DNA of 64,000 bases from Hydnum rufescens UP504 (taxonomy: Eukaryota > Basidiomycota > Agaricomycetes > Cantharellales > Hydnaceae): the NCBI GenBank assembly GCA_014904985.1, contig MU129155.1, positions 1-64,000 on the forward strand. Reading direction: 5' to 3'. Position numbers and translations under genes: made by a program. The notes below the pieces were generated by a model that did no database searches, was not told the DNA's origin, and worked only from the letters and a program-made list of their open reading frames with translations. Within the stretch, counting starts at the first letter, position 1. Every line of letters begins with the position of its first letter. Shown piece after piece: positions 23,549 to 36,371 of this stretch.

Positions 23549-24070
23549 ACCCATTATTGAAGGTCTTTTGTCTTCCTCTCCGCGATCCCTGCGTGGTGGT
23601 TGGTCTCGGATTTTCCCGAGGACCACAGAGTTCTGAAGGGCATGGATAGCGAACGATGGCTCTACCGACTTGCAAAGAATCATGGTGTCACAAGTGCGCC
23701 TCTGCCATTCCCATGGCACCAGGTTCGCAGGGCCTTTGTGCTGAAGTACCTTTTGGTGCTCTTAGCCGTTATACCAGCGCTGGTATAACGGCCAAGAGCA
23801 CCAAAAGGTACTTCAGCACTTTGGAGACTGGAAAACATATGTCTATGCTCTGACGTGCAGCAGGCTTTCGTATCCTCTGGTTCTAAGCCCTGCGCATCCT
23901 TATTTAGGATATTCTCGCCCAGGTACATCGGTATCACCCAGCCGCTTTACTCTCTGGCCCTTTTCATGCCGACAATCATCAAGGAGCTGGGGTCCTCGAA
24001 CGCGAACGCGAACTTGCTCACCTATTTCTTTGGAATTCCCACCATGCTGTTGGTTGTCTTGGCCGTTGTG
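23549..24070 (+). pseudogene. MFS transporter remnant (MFS B)
   Basis: It begins at exon 8 of the MFS A model (EGLLSSSPRSLRGGW region) and keeps part of exon 9 (YIGITQPLYSLALFMPTII). Exons 1-7 are missing. Exon 8 contains the 82-bp palindromic insertion at 23738-23819, which breaks the frame. An 8-9-bp deletion lies near 24022, and similarity to the family is lost after about 24070. It has no promoter of its own and is surely non-functional. Confidence 0.85.
23738..23819. mobile_element. 82-bp palindromic insertion in MFS B
   Basis: Two 41-bp arms meet at ACCAGC|GCTGGT and match except for one base (TTAGCC against TTGGCC). The paralogues show the empty site GGCCTTTGGAGNCTGG. In MFS B the palindrome sits between two copies of TTT. 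The insertion therefore duplicated TTT and added 85 bp. It encodes nothing and resembles a minimal MITE. No other copy was seen in this window. Confidence 0.85.
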
Positions 24071-24598
24071 TCATTTCCATACTCCAGATTCGCCTCGTCT
24101 TTGCGGGATTCAAGGAAACTGAAGGACACTGGAGTCCTATGATCGTCCCATTTCACGCGCCTTGGTTTTTCCCTGTACTTGTCTTTCGTCTTCCCCCCGA
24201 CCTGGATGTATCTGGGACAGTAGCGTTGACTGCAGTGCCTGTACCTTGGACATCGCCGAGCCAGGTTGGTATAGCTGATTTTCGTGCTCCATGCTCAGGA
24301 TTCTTGCTTCGTTCAATGTTCCGAAATTCGCAATTGCGCGTGTCCAAGAGTGTAAAGGTCACATATCATACCCATGCAATATCATTTCAGCCTCTTTTGA
24401 GTCGTACACGTACGTGGCTCGGAATTGTCATCTACAGTTGTATACACACAACATGAGGCACATGAATAAGTAACGGAATGAAGTTGTGGCTTGTGCCCCT
24501 GTGACTCAACGGCCATACCCAGCGGGTCAAATGCCTAGTCCTATATCCCGGTTAAAACGCCTGGTACTAATTCTCATCCTAGGGTCCATTATCCCGTT

Positions 24599-27345
24599 TC
24601 CGAAGGAGCTTCGTCGTAGGTCTCGTAGGACACCATCGACGAGTAGGGAGGCGAAATTTCGCAGAATAATCCTTCCAATCCGGAAAGGAAGGGAGGCCCT
24701 CCGATGGTGATGTGAACTCCCCCGACAGGGGGGAAACAACAGCAGAAGGAGGATGTTGACTTTCTTCATCGTCGAACCAAGGGAAAACAAAATCCTCCGA
24801 AACTATGAAGACTCGATCAGGTATGATCCGCTTTAGGGATGAGACGCAATGTACCTTCAAGGCTCTGGGTATCCATCAATTCCCAGCGATAACGCTGATA
24901 GATCGGGACCCGGTGGAAATCGGACCCAGAATCCACAATAATACTCAGTCCACCGTCGGCGACCGAGATCAAGTTTGCTTCTTCAACGCCAGGGAGCCAC
25001 ATAAGTCGAACACACCTCCCCTGTAAACCAATAATATAGGTGCACAGGGCAGTAAAATACTATCCAGAAAGAACACATACAATTCTTTGGTGGATGCCCA
25101 AGTTTGCTTGATGGGTAAGATATAGGCAGCGCTGTATGGTCTCGAGGATTTGCTTCAATGATGGCCGATTAGATCGGTCGTGATCCCAGCAGTGCTGCAA
25201 GATTCGCAAAAACGAAGGAAAGGTGACTTCTTCGGTTGATGGTTCAAAGGGAGGCTGATGGCTCAATATAGCAAGCATTAGGTGTGCCTCTTTGTACAAT
25301 TGGTGGTAGGGCTCCTGGTCAAACAGAATCTACAGTGAATGGATGATTCCAGGTTAGACACAAAGCATTGTCCGGCGAGAATGGATCTCACCGCAATACA
25401 GGTGCATGCATAAGCATATATATCCGTGAACACAGTTCTAGTGCTTTCTTCAAGAAGTTCTGGAGCCAAAAATCGCAATGACCCCCCGAAGTTCGATGAA
25501 GTGTGGCCAGTAGGTCCCCCATCGAGAATTATAGACAGACCAAAATCACAAATACTTGCTCTCCCTTCTCCATCAATCAGCACGTTCGGCTGAGGATATA
25601 AACCGATCAGATAAGGCACCGCCACCACTCGGTGTGTTCAAGCATACCCCTTTAAGATCACCGTGTATGATTGGAGGGTCGTATTCATGTAAGTACTGTA
25701 ATCCTAGCGCAACATCGGCGCACTATAAACACCAAGCTCAGTGTGGAATGGAGCCCATATTCGAGCGAAAGCATATCGATATCAACGCACAATAATCTCT
25801 CGATTCACACTTGGATTCTGCGCTAGAAAGCTCAAGACATTACCATGAGGGTACGAGATTGAAACAAGACCGGGCCCTTCAGGTTCTTGAGTATGGCCTA
25901 ACAATGTGACCACATTCTCGTGGCGTAATCGGGCCCATATTCGCATTTCTGCATGCAAACGCTATGTCCAATTATGAACAAAACATCCATGACACTATTG
26001 TCCGGTGAAACTACCTTGTGGAGCTTCCGTTTGGCGGTGTGCTCATCCGTGTGCGAAGCACGAAGCACTTTGATAGCAACCTAGTTCATCGGCGGTCAGC
26101 ATATAGGACCTCCAAAAGTCATTAAGTGAGGGGAGCACCTGAAGAGATCCGTTAGGATCGTCCGGGGTGGCAGTGGGCAAGTTGCCTCTCCAGACAGAGG
26201 AATAGCCGCCTGTAGCGATGGGCGCTGAGCCCAAACGAACAATGCGGCCAGTCAAGTCGGGAACTTCGGCGGGACCGGATTGGGCATCCGCATCCGCCGA
26301 CGGTGACGCAGGACTTTGTTGGAGATTCGGTAATGATGAACTAGATCTACTTTGAGATCTGAAGAGGTGGCCATTACCGCAATTAATACTCTACTCAACA
26401 TTCCAGTGGAGAGAGACCAACATCTGCATGCGTATTTTGACCCTTTCCAGAGCCTCTTGAGCCGATATCCCGGGGAGTTGCGGCGGGGAACCATGAGCGA
26501 TGTATTCTCCCTGCCCCAACTCAACCAGATTCTCATAAATTGCTAGGCAGTAAAAATAAGAGTTCTCCTGAATATGTATGGGTCAATAGTTTGTGTCCAG
26601 ACTCGAAGGCACACACACACCGAATACAGCGAAAAACGAGGAAGTTCCCGCAATAAAACCGATAGAAGAACACCTAGCTTATCCAACGGCGGCGGGTGTC
26701 TGAAGGCAGTGGCCAATTTGCGGTGGATATGATCGTCTGGGAGATTGACGTCGGTCAAGAGATCTTGTACGTCACAAATCTGGGCCTAGTATAAAGTAGC
26801 GAATACTAATGTATAATTTGACCACAAGATAACGCATACTCACCTGGTCAGTGTTCCTGGACACCATCAGTAAATCAGCTGTCCCAACTGTCCGGTCTAT
26901 TCGAAGCCAAAGGTTGCTGTATTCTGCTCTTCCCACTTCTAGGATCACGAAATTGTGTTCGGTTGGCGTCCGACATTCATACCATTCTAATCCAAGGATT
27001 CTGTAAGTGGTAGGGCTTGACCCGAGGTACGGGATGAGGTCGGGAACGGCCCTTCTGATAGGACGGTGCAATGATTGCGTGAGAAGATTTGTTCTTTGTG
27101 GCTGCCAGTTCCTACTTGTAGACGATGAAGATGGTGTTCAGCCTTGAGCTACTCCCTTATTCCTTTGCCCGGGAGAACCGACCTGTGGGCGGGTTCCTAT
27201 GGAGAGCGGCCAGATGAGATTTTGTCGGTCCATATAGATCCAGAGCAACATACATAACCCGAACTTGTCTAGACGTTTGAAGGTTAACAGAGGGTTCCCC
27301 AAACATCAGAGTGTACTGTACCGGCACAGAAAGGCTCCCATTCAT
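24599..27345 (-). CDS. TKL-type protein kinase, array copy K3 (type A)
   Basis: The start at 27345 (MNGSLSVPVQYTLMFGEP) leads into the same unassigned N-terminal region as K1. The kinase domain then reads ATGGYSSVWRGN, VAI/VKVLRAS-type lysine exon, MRIWARLRHENVV, HGDLKG, NVLIDGEG, CDFGLSIILDGG, FLAPELLEEST, ILFDQEPYHQ and HCWDHDRSNRPS. The C-terminal tail ends at 24599-24601. At 26391-26393 the frame reads TAG. It may be removed as a 36-nt intron (GTAGAGTATT ... CTTCAG), otherwise it ends the protein before the kinase domain. No other break was found, so K3 with K1 is the best candidate for a working kinase. The upstream region towards MFS C is enlarged by a foldback element. Confidence 0.75.
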
Positions 27346-30300
27346 CGTGTAGTTTCGTTAGGAACCACAATGTCTTCTCAGCTGTCACTGCTATCAATCG
27401 TGTCTCGGAACAGTGTGGTTCTCGAGGGACCACGGGGGAAGAAGCGCGATGAAAAAACGACTCGCGAAGAGGCAGTGTCCAATCATGGCGAGAGATTGAA
27501 TTGCTTACCTAAATCTCAAATAGGAGCGCGCTTATTCCTCCCTATATATGGTAAATAATGAATCGATGGTACTGTGTCGGGAGGAAATTTCTCTGTACAA
27601 AGGGGTGTCGGGGGAAAGGAGTGAGCGATGACGGGTTGCGTTGTCGCGCCGATGGTAAGCAAAGCTTACCGCAGCCTCGCCGCAACCATCCAGTGCTCCG
27701 TAGTCTCCAGGCCCCGTATATTTCCACCAGTAGCTAAGTGTGCATATAATTTGAAGAATTATGCATCATAATGTGGGATTCTGTTGACCAAAGCGCATAG
27801 TACATACAACACACAAACACCGGCCGAGCCGGAAGGATCCCCGGGGCGACGACCCTGATTCTTACATCGTGATCAAATGGCATACCGGTAGTTACGTGTG
27901 CGGTGACCCAATCTCACGAACTCCTTACCGTGCGATGCACGCACATCCTCTCATTGGAGGACCTGGGCATCGTGATTCAGACTGATGCGTGAATATACCG
28001 GGGGAGGTCAGGATCGTCTCGTGCATATGAAGGAGATAACGACCGAATCTATAACAATGGACACGATGAAGCGAATGTTCAGGAAGACAATGGGGTTCGG
28101 GAGTTCAAGATGTGGTGGGTGCTTGATGGTGTGTGACGAGCGAAAACGGCAATGGCTAAATGGCTGATCCCCCATACAGTGCAGTACAAAAAAAGCTCAG
28201 GTTCAAGAATTGCACAGGGACATAAAGTTTTAAAAGGGTGGGTTCTACTCCAATAAGGGCCGGAACGGATCGTGTCACCAACGGCATCATTAAGGGGGGA
28301 AATGGGGTGCGAGTTTGTTCGAATTATACTACAATAACTGCTATATGCGCGCGCCCCCGCGCGCGCCTCACCGAGTCTCAAGTTAGAGGCAATGCTCTTT
28401 TGATTCCTCGTGCTGGGGGAATCTCCCTGTTTGATTGCTCAGGAGGAATATGGTTTTCCAAAGTACGGAAAATTCCTTTTGCACATGTTTGTTTCCGACA
28501 GCGCACATATCTTTGCGACTGCACACATATCTTTGCGTCAAATTTTGAAATTGCCCCATTTGTGCACCAATCGTTCCGTACAACTACCATAGCCCAAAAA
28601 AAGTGTTTTCTGGGCTCTAGAGGCCGTCCCACACCCTGAACTTGAGAGGGCACTCTAGCGATCTCGTGACCATGGTCACGTGATACTTTTGGAACGAATC
28701 TCTAAGTCATGGACTGCATAGGTATTGCATTCACGGATCTAACCCCATACTCAAAGCCCTTAAGCATGTTCACTAGTGTCAGGACTCCTTCCCAATCGTC
28801 AATCTGGCTTCCCCGATGTAGACAAGTCCTAAGTCCGAGTCTTTGATCCGGGTTATATAATGTGTTATAAAATAACGACGGAAATCAAGTAAAACCCGAT
28901 CACCTATGCCGATGGGGAACCCACTATGCTGAAAGTTACGGGAGACTCAAGAATGGAATCTCCAAGATTACTGAGGCAAATTGCCCAAAAGATAAAATAC
29001 TGGGCAGAGCATTAATATTCCAGGGCCGGCGAGGCCAAAATTCCCTAGAGGCTGTAGGTTCCTGCCATTCCGGGATCTCCCGTAACTTTCGGCATAGTCC
29101 CCATCGGCATAGGTGATCGGGTTTTACTTAATTTCCGTCGTTATTTGATAACACATTATGTAATTCGGATCAAAGACTCGGACTTAGGACTTGTCTACAT
29201 CGGGGAAGCCAGATTGACGATTGGGAAGGAGTCCTGACACTAGTGAACATGCTTAAGGGCTTTGAGTATGGGGTTAGATCCGTGAATGCAATACCTATGC
29301 AGTCCATGACTTAGAGATTCGTTCCAAAAGTATCACGTGACCATGGTCACGAGATCGCTAGAGTGCCCTCTCAAGTTCAGGGTGTGGGACGGCCTCTAGA
29401 GCCCAGAAAACACATTTTTTCAGCTATGGTAGTTGTACGGAACGATTGGTGCACAAATGGGGCAATTTCAAAATTTGACGCAAAGATATGTGTGCAGTCA
29501 CAAAGATATGTGCGCTGTCGGAAACAAACATGTGCAAAAGGAATTTTCCGTACTTTGGAAAACCATAAGGAAGGCCTATGATCTGTGGTGTGATATTTTT
29601 GTGGCCATATACACCTCGCACTGCGCGGCTGCTGGGAGCCAGAGGAATTTAAAATAATATAGTTAGATTGTATAGGTACGCGCGTCGCGTATGGACTGAA
29701 AGGCACCCCTCTTGTGAATCTATTTCATGCTCCGTATGATCATGATTTGTATATGGAAATGTTAGCGATAATTGTACAAATCTGCAATAACCGCATAAAT
29801 CAACTCACAGAATATCAAATGAGCTCTGAAACCGAGAATTTTGGCCGTTTTTCGTGAGTTTATTGAGTTACGTAGGGTGTATGTGGAGGGGAGCCTCAAA
29901 TGTCCGTGGTGCGCCCAGGTACGTCCTTGATTGTGGTTCGGGGATTAAAATTAGATCCACGCGACACGATCTAGCAGGATCTCGCAGGTACGTTTTACCG
30001 GGAATATTTAACTCTTTTCCTCGCCGTGCTTGGACATCTTTGCTTTGCTCTACCCTATTTTCATGTGCTCTCTAACCTCCGGTAAATACGGACGGACTTA
30101 GGCCCCAAATAATAAGGATCTTCTCTATTCTTCCATCACCGCCTATTGAGTCGCCGATCGATCTCACACCCGCTTAGTAATCAGGGGGAGATTTGACTTG
30201 AGGGCGTTTCTTTCACCACTTAAATCCAAGGGTGAGGTACGGTAGCTTTGCTCCCAGCGAGCTGTAACATCAGCGACATCTTCACAATGCAGCGTGAAAA

Positions 30301-30546
30301 GGAAAAGTGTTTGTGCCTTTGGGGGGAATGAAAATAGCCCCCGTGCACCCGTGGGAAATTCCCATTGCCAGAACAGGGCTATTACATAAGCAGTCGACTC
30401 TTTTGGGAACCCACAGCGGGGCCCATTTCGGCTAGTCAGCAGCTGCAGTGGCCTGTTTCCCCACACCTGTCATGTTTCCACTCAGAAGCCTACGCACAAA
30501 GCCACAGACATTCCTCCTCCCCATCATGTCGTAACACCTGCTCCCC
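27346..30546. other. Enlarged divergent region between K3 and MFS C
   Basis: It corresponds to 15883-17035 in unit 1 but is about 2 kb longer. 27700-28100 matches 16320-16680 and 30200-30540 matches 16700-17035. Between them lie the 1.1-kb foldback element (28451-29565) and about 600 bp of unassigned sequence (29566-30170). Open frames inside the foldback arms are mirror images of each other and not genes. Confidence 0.65.
28451..29565. mobile_element. 1.1-kb foldback (long inverted repeat) element
   Basis: The left arm is 28451-28945 and the right arm 29076-29565, about 490 bp each, with a 130-bp centre. They are inverted and mostly identical apart from scattered changes and short indels. 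The outer ends read TGGTTTTCCAAAGTACGG and its complement. TA flanks both sides (28449-28450 and 29566-29567), which suits a Tc1/mariner-type duplication. No transposase frame is present. Part of one arm is recognisable again at 60190-60345, so this is a dispersed family. Confidence 0.8.
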
Positions 30547-32395
30547 ATGGACGAAAAAAACGCAAATGCATTCACTGCTTCTGAGGAGGAGACTCTGGAT
30601 TTGTTAAACATGGTTCCCAGCCAAGAAAGGGCGCCAAAGCGTAAGATTGGCTTCGCGATCATCCCTTACTGCTCTCTTCTCTATCTGCTGAGTGCGTCAG
30701 CTCTAACACATCCATTATTCGCCGCTGAGAGATGGATCTTTCCCTTTTCAGATTTCCTGGGTCGTGTATGCAGGTTGGTTGAGCCTGTGTATGCTGAGGG
30801 TCTAATGCTTTCGGTTGGTTGCAGGTCAATATCGATCAAGCAGTTTTGACAGGTCTTCAAAAAGATCTGCACCTAAACGGGAACCAGTATGATATTGCTC
30901 TCACGGTCTTCTTCGTTTCGTATGTCTTGCTCGGGGTCCCCTCGGATATCGCCCTTTGATGGCTCAAGCCTCAGCCTCATCGGTATGGCTGGTTTGGTCC
31001 CGATGCCTATGATCTTGTTTCTCATACTCTTTTTAGGTGGATCTGTTTTATTATGGTATCCTGATGAGTACGTCTTTTTTTCGAAGCCGCAATTTTTGTG
31101 GGTTCTTACAGTAATCGATCGCTTTGACCGCTTTTAGCCCCCGACGGGCGTGGCGAACAATTCCGGTGGCCCCGCCGCAACACGATTCATGCTCCGCCTC
31201 GCCGAAGGTCTCTCCATTGCCTTTCTTCAATTGTACCACAGGCTCACCACGCGTTTCCAGGGATTACTTTCCTCTCACAACATGGTACAATCGAAACGAG
31301 CAGAATTGGGCTATTTCTTTGTTCTTTGCTGGCGCTAGTCTAGGGGGTGGGTATCCACTCTCCTCTCTCCTTGACTCTGAACCTTCTGTGACGCGTTTTG
31401 TGCGAAAAGGTGCTTTTGGAGGAACTTCGGCGTTCGGTATCCGACACATGGCCCATATCGGTGGGAAGGACGGTTGGTCCTGGATGTGCGTGGCTCTTTC
31501 CATAAATAACTTGCTTCTTGACTGCCTCACATGGTGAGATCTCTTCTCGCATGAATTAGATTCATTCTTGAGGCCTTGTAACGTTCCTCTGTACGATCCC
31601 TGCGTGATGGTTCATTCCGGATTTTCCTCAGAACCGCAGAATCCTGAAGGGCATCGACAGCGAACGAATGCTCCACCGACTTGCGAAGAATCATGGCGTC
31701 ACAGGTGCGCCTCTGCCATTCTCATGGCGCCGGGTCCACAGGGCCTTTGGAAACTGGAAAACATATGTCTATACTCTGATGTGTGGCATTCTCTCGTTCT
31801 AAGTTGTGCACATGGTGATTCACGATATTCTTGCCCTCAAGTATATCAGTGTTGCCCAGCCCCTTTACTCTGTTGGCCTTTTCACGCCGACGATCATCAA
31901 TGAACTGGGGTACACGAACGCGGACGTGAGTTTGCCCAGTGTACCGCCCTTTTTTTTAGGTTCATCACAACCGCTACTGGTTGCTATTGCGTCTGATAGG
32001 CTGCGCCAACGGGGCATCTTTATCATTGGAGGGATGCTCGCTGTCATTGTGGGATACATCATCCTCCTCACGAATGTATCGACTGGGGTCAAGTACTGCA
32101 CGTCTCATGCCCAAGTCGTTCCATCCTCGGGTTCGTGTTTATTGGCGTTTCAGTAGCACTTTTCCTTTGTGTCGGAGGTTGTAATCCTGGCATCGCGACG
32201 TCGATCACGTTACTAGGAAACATGTTCGTGCCATATTTTCTGTAGAGTCTCATTTAGATTTTACCTCGCTTACCCACGCAGTTACGGACCGGTGTATACG
32301 CGTGGAGCAGCGATCGGCTTCTTTATCTCTGTTGGAAATTGCGCCGCCGGCTCGTATCTGAGCAGCACCGTGCCTCGTAATTTCAGAGGTACAGC
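30547..32395 (+). pseudogene. MFS transporter copy with stop codon and lost 3' end (MFS C)
   Basis: Exons 1-11 align with MFS A, including the 14-nt exon 2 (ATTTCCTGGGTCGT). In exon 3 the codon CGA of MFS A has become TGA at 30957-30959, a C-to-T change at a CpG. A 6-bp duplication (CCTCAG) follows. Exon 11 also differs (GNCAAGSYLSSTVPRNF). Sequence then jumps near 32395 straight into spacer DNA equal to 20040, so the last exon and about 1.1 kb are deleted. The TATA-like box upstream is altered. Non-functional. Confidence 0.85.
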
Positions 32396-32794
32396 CTGAA
32401 TCCCATTATTCTGTCTAATTAGTATGGCTGATTTTTCCGCTCCATGCACAGGATCCTTGCTTCGCTCTATGTCCAAAAATTTGCGACTGCACGTAGTTGA
32501 TTAAACTTGATTTCTACGCATTAATCGCCCCCCAGGAGTGTGTAACGGTTACATATCACACCCATGCAATATCCTTTCTTCCCCTTCAAGTCGTCCGCGT
32601 ACACGTGTCGGGAATGGCCATCTACGGTCGTAACCACATGGTATACACAACAGGACACACATGAATAAATAACGGAGGGAGATTGTGGCTTGTGTCACCG
32701 TGACTCGACTCCATCGCCAGCGGGTCAAGAACCAGTCCTATATCCCAGTTAAGAGTTCTGGTATCGATTCTCATCCTGCCATCCATTATGCTGT

Positions 32795-35403
32795 TTACGA
32801 AGTCGCAAAGCTGTAGGTCTCGTAGTACACCATCGATGAGTAGGGGAGGCGAAATTTCGCAGAATAATTTCTCCAGTCTAGGATAGGGGGGATATTGTTC
32901 AATAAGGATATGTAAACTTCCCCGAGAGAGGGGAAAAAACGGCAGAAAGAGAGTGCTGACCTTTTTCAAGGAACCAAGAAGGAACAGAATCTGCCGAAAC
33001 TACAAAGTCTCCATCAGGTATCATTTGCGTTGAGAATGAGATGCAACACACCTCGAAGGTTCTGCCCATCCACAAATTTCCAGTGATAACGCTGATAGAT
33101 CGGGACCCAGTGGAGATAGGTCCCAGAACCCACAAGAATACTCAGTCCATCTTCGGTGACGGAGATCAGGGTTGCTTCTTTAATGCCAGGGACGCACGTA
33201 AGTCGAACACGCCTCCCCTGTAAACCAATAATATAGGTGCGCAAAACAGTAGAACGTGATCCAGGAAGAATACCTACAATTCCTTGGTGGACGTCCAAGT
33301 TTGTTCGATGGGTAAGGTATAGGCAGCGCTGTAGAGTGTAGATGATTAGGTTCAATGACGGCCGATTCAATGGGTCGGAATCCCAGCAGCGCTGCAAGTT
33401 CTGAAAAACTGGGGGGAAGGTAACTTCTTCGGTCGATGGTTCAAAGGGAGGCTGATGGGCGAATATAGCAAATATAACTTGTATGTCTGACAGGTCTTGG
33501 TAGGGCTCCCGGTCAAACAAGATCTGCAATGAATGGATGGTTCCAACTTAGACACAAAGCACAGCGTCCGATAACAATGGATCCCACCGGAATACAAGTA
33601 CATGCATAAGCATATATGTCTGTCCCCACAGTTCTAGTACCGTCTTTTTGAAGTTCGGGAGCCAAAAATCGCAATGAACCTTGGTTATTCGATGAGGTGT
33701 GGCCAGTAGGTTCCCCATCAAGAATTATAGACAAGCCAAAACACAAAGACTCGCTCTTCCTTCTCCATCGATCAGCACGTTGAGCTGAGAATATAGACCG
33801 ATCAGATAAGGCACCACCATGGCTCCGTGGATTCAAGCATACCCCTTTAAGATCGCCATGTATGATTGGAGGGTCGTGTTCATGTAAATATTGTAATCCT
33901 AGCGCAACGTCCGCGCACTATAAACACCAAGCTCAGTGTGGGATGAAGCCCATATTCGAGTGAAAGTATATGGATGTAAACCCACAATAACCTCTCGATT
34001 CACACTTGGATTCTTCGCTAGAAAGCTCAACACATTACCGTGAGGGTACAACATTGAAACAAGACCAGGCCCCTCGGGTTCTTGACTATGACCTAACAAT
34101 CTGACCACATTATCGTGGCGCAATCGGGTCCATATTCGCATTTCTCTATGCAGACGCTATGTCCAATTATGAACAAAACATCCATCGCACAATTGTTGGA
34201 TAGAACCACCTTGTGGAGCTTCCATTCGGCCGTGAGCTCATTCGTATGCGAAGCACGAAGCACCTTGATAACAACCTAGCTCATTGGTTGTTAGCATATA
34301 GGGCTTCCGGAAGCCATCAATTGCAAGGAGTACCCGAAGCGATCCGTTAGGGTCGTTAGGGGTGGCGGAGGGCAAGCTACCCCTCCAGACAGAGGAATAG
34401 CCACCTGTGGCGAAGGCCGATGAATCCAAACGAAAAATGCGGCCAGTCAAGTCGGGGGCTTCGACGAGACCGGATAGGGCATCCGTCGACAGTGGAATGG
34501 GACCGTGTTGGAGATTCGGTAATGATGAACTGGGTCGGCTGGATCTATTTTGAGATCTGAAGATGTAGCCATTACCGCAATTAATAATCTACTCAACATC
34601 ACAGAGAAGAGAGACCAACGTCTGCATGCGCATTTTGACCCATTCCCGAGCCTCGTGAGCAAATTGCCGCGGGGCACGAGCGATGTATTCCCCCTCCCCT
34701 AACTCAACCAAATTCTCATAAATTGCTAGGCAGTAGAAGTAGGAGTCATCCTGAATATGTCTCAGTAGTGAGTCCCAGGCTCAAGGGCACACACACACCG
34801 AGAGTAGCAAGAGATGAGGGAGATGAAGGAATTCCGACAATAAAACCGACAGAAGAACTCCTAGCTTATGCAACGGTGGCGGGTGTTTGAATGCAGTAAC
34901 CAGTGTGCGGTATCTATGATGGTCTAGGGCATCGACATCGATCATGAGATTCTTGAAGTCGGAAATATGGAACTATAAAGTAGCGAATGCTAAGGCATAA
35001 TTTGAGCACAAGACAACGCATACCGACCTGGTCGGTCATTCCTATCCGGTCTATTCGAAGCCAAAGGTTCTTGTCCTCTGCAATTCCCACTTGTAGGGCT
35101 ACAAAATTGTGTTCGGTTGCCGGCCAACATTCATACCATTCTAATTGAAGGATTCTTGACGTGGGGTTTGACGTGAGCCACGGGATGAGGCCGGACACGG
35201 CCCTTGGCCGAAGAACGCGCCATGATTGCAGCGGATTTGTTAGTGGTGGCTACCAATGGAGAGCGGTCAAATGAGATCCTGTCTACCCATGCAGATTCAG
35301 AGCAACACACATAACCCGGACTTTTCTAGAAAATTTGACGATCAACAAGGGGTTCCCCAACCATGTGGATATACTGTACCGGCACAGAAAGGCTCTCATC
35401 CAT
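32795..35403 (-). pseudogene. TKL-type kinase, array copy K4 (type B, DFG frameshift)
   Basis: The start at 35403 (MDESLSVPVQYIHMV) aligns with K2. Motifs are in order: GYSSVWRGSL, VVIKVLRAS (V for A before the catalytic lysine segment), RLRHDNVVRLLGH, HGDLK, FLAPELQKD. One base is missing near 33741, so the codon GAT of DFG is lost and the frame runs SLCFGLS and onwards out of phase. This single deletion removes the metal-binding aspartate and breaks the protein. The glycine-loop neighbour KMRPVKS also differs. A stop lies at 32795-32797. A pseudogene of recent age. Confidence 0.8.
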
Positions 35404-35994
35404 CGTGTGGTGTCGTTCAGAACCACAATGTCTTCTCAGCTGTCACCGCTATCTAGAATCGTGTGTTGGGAGTCCGGATAACAGCTCTCAAAAGATCACT
35501 GGAGAAGGGCGGCGAAAGTAGCGATTGAGGCGGCACTGTCAGATCGTTGCGAGGGAAACCGAATGGCCTACATTGATTTCAAATAGGCGCAAGGCATGCG
35601 CCACACCAGGGAACCGACGGTGTCGGGAGGGATGTTCTTTGTACGAGGGTATCGGGCAGAAGGGCTGAGATGACAACGGGCTGGCGCGTCGCGACGGTAG
35701 ACAAAGCTTCGTACAACCGCCGCACAACACCGATTTATGGATCCGGGCCGTAGTCTCCTAGAGACCCACCGTCCAATGGCCAAATGGTGATTTTCTTGCT
35801 CAGTTTTCACCTAAGCCATTATTTCCTGCATACAAATGTGGAGCTTACTGCCATATATGTCCCTGCCAACCCGAAACACCATAGGTGTCATGTTGGAAGA
35901 GCTATGAAAAGGATACCTCCAAGAAACCAGTTCCGGGTCATTGGTTTCAGATGTCCCTTCGGTTTCAGATGCGCCTTCCCATAAATACAGCCGG

Positions 35995-36336
35995 TTTCAT
36001 AAAGATAAACATGCGATTTTCATCAAGTTTTGTATCCGATCAAGATCTGAGATGGAGTGGCAGTGTGGCACCGCTATTGGGGTCCCGTGTTCGCTTGTTC
36101 TGGTCTCCATCTGACATGTCGCAACATCCCAGTCGTTCAGGAAGGGCTTCTGGTCATTATGAATGAGTCTCTCAGCACAAAATAATTTACTCAAATTAGT
36201 CAGACAGTTCAGAGAGTTTTCATCTGTTGGAAGGTGAGTTTATTTTGGGTGGATTGGGGGACGGGGTCCTGGGCACAAATCATTTCGGACCCAAATGATC
36301 TGTGATGAAAATTTTTTTACATCTATCTTTATGAAA
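35995..36336. mobile_element. 342-bp MITE upstream of MFS D
   Basis: Inverted ends: TTTCATAAAGATA at 35995 and TATCTTTATGAAA ending at 36336. The similarity continues inwards through TTTTCATCA / TGATGAAAA, about 30 bp in all. It sits inside the old transporter intron 7; the other copies read on from CCATAAATA to GCTTCTTGAC without it. The target duplication is unclear (a short CAGC occurs on both sides). No coding capacity. Confidence 0.7.
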
Positions 36337-36371
36337 TCAGCTTCTTGACATGGCGATCTCGCGTAAATTAG

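Noticed and set aside
28378..28653. Open frame repeated in mirror form at 29363-29581
   Set aside because: Both are the two arms of one inverted repeat; equality reflects the repeat and not protein conservation.
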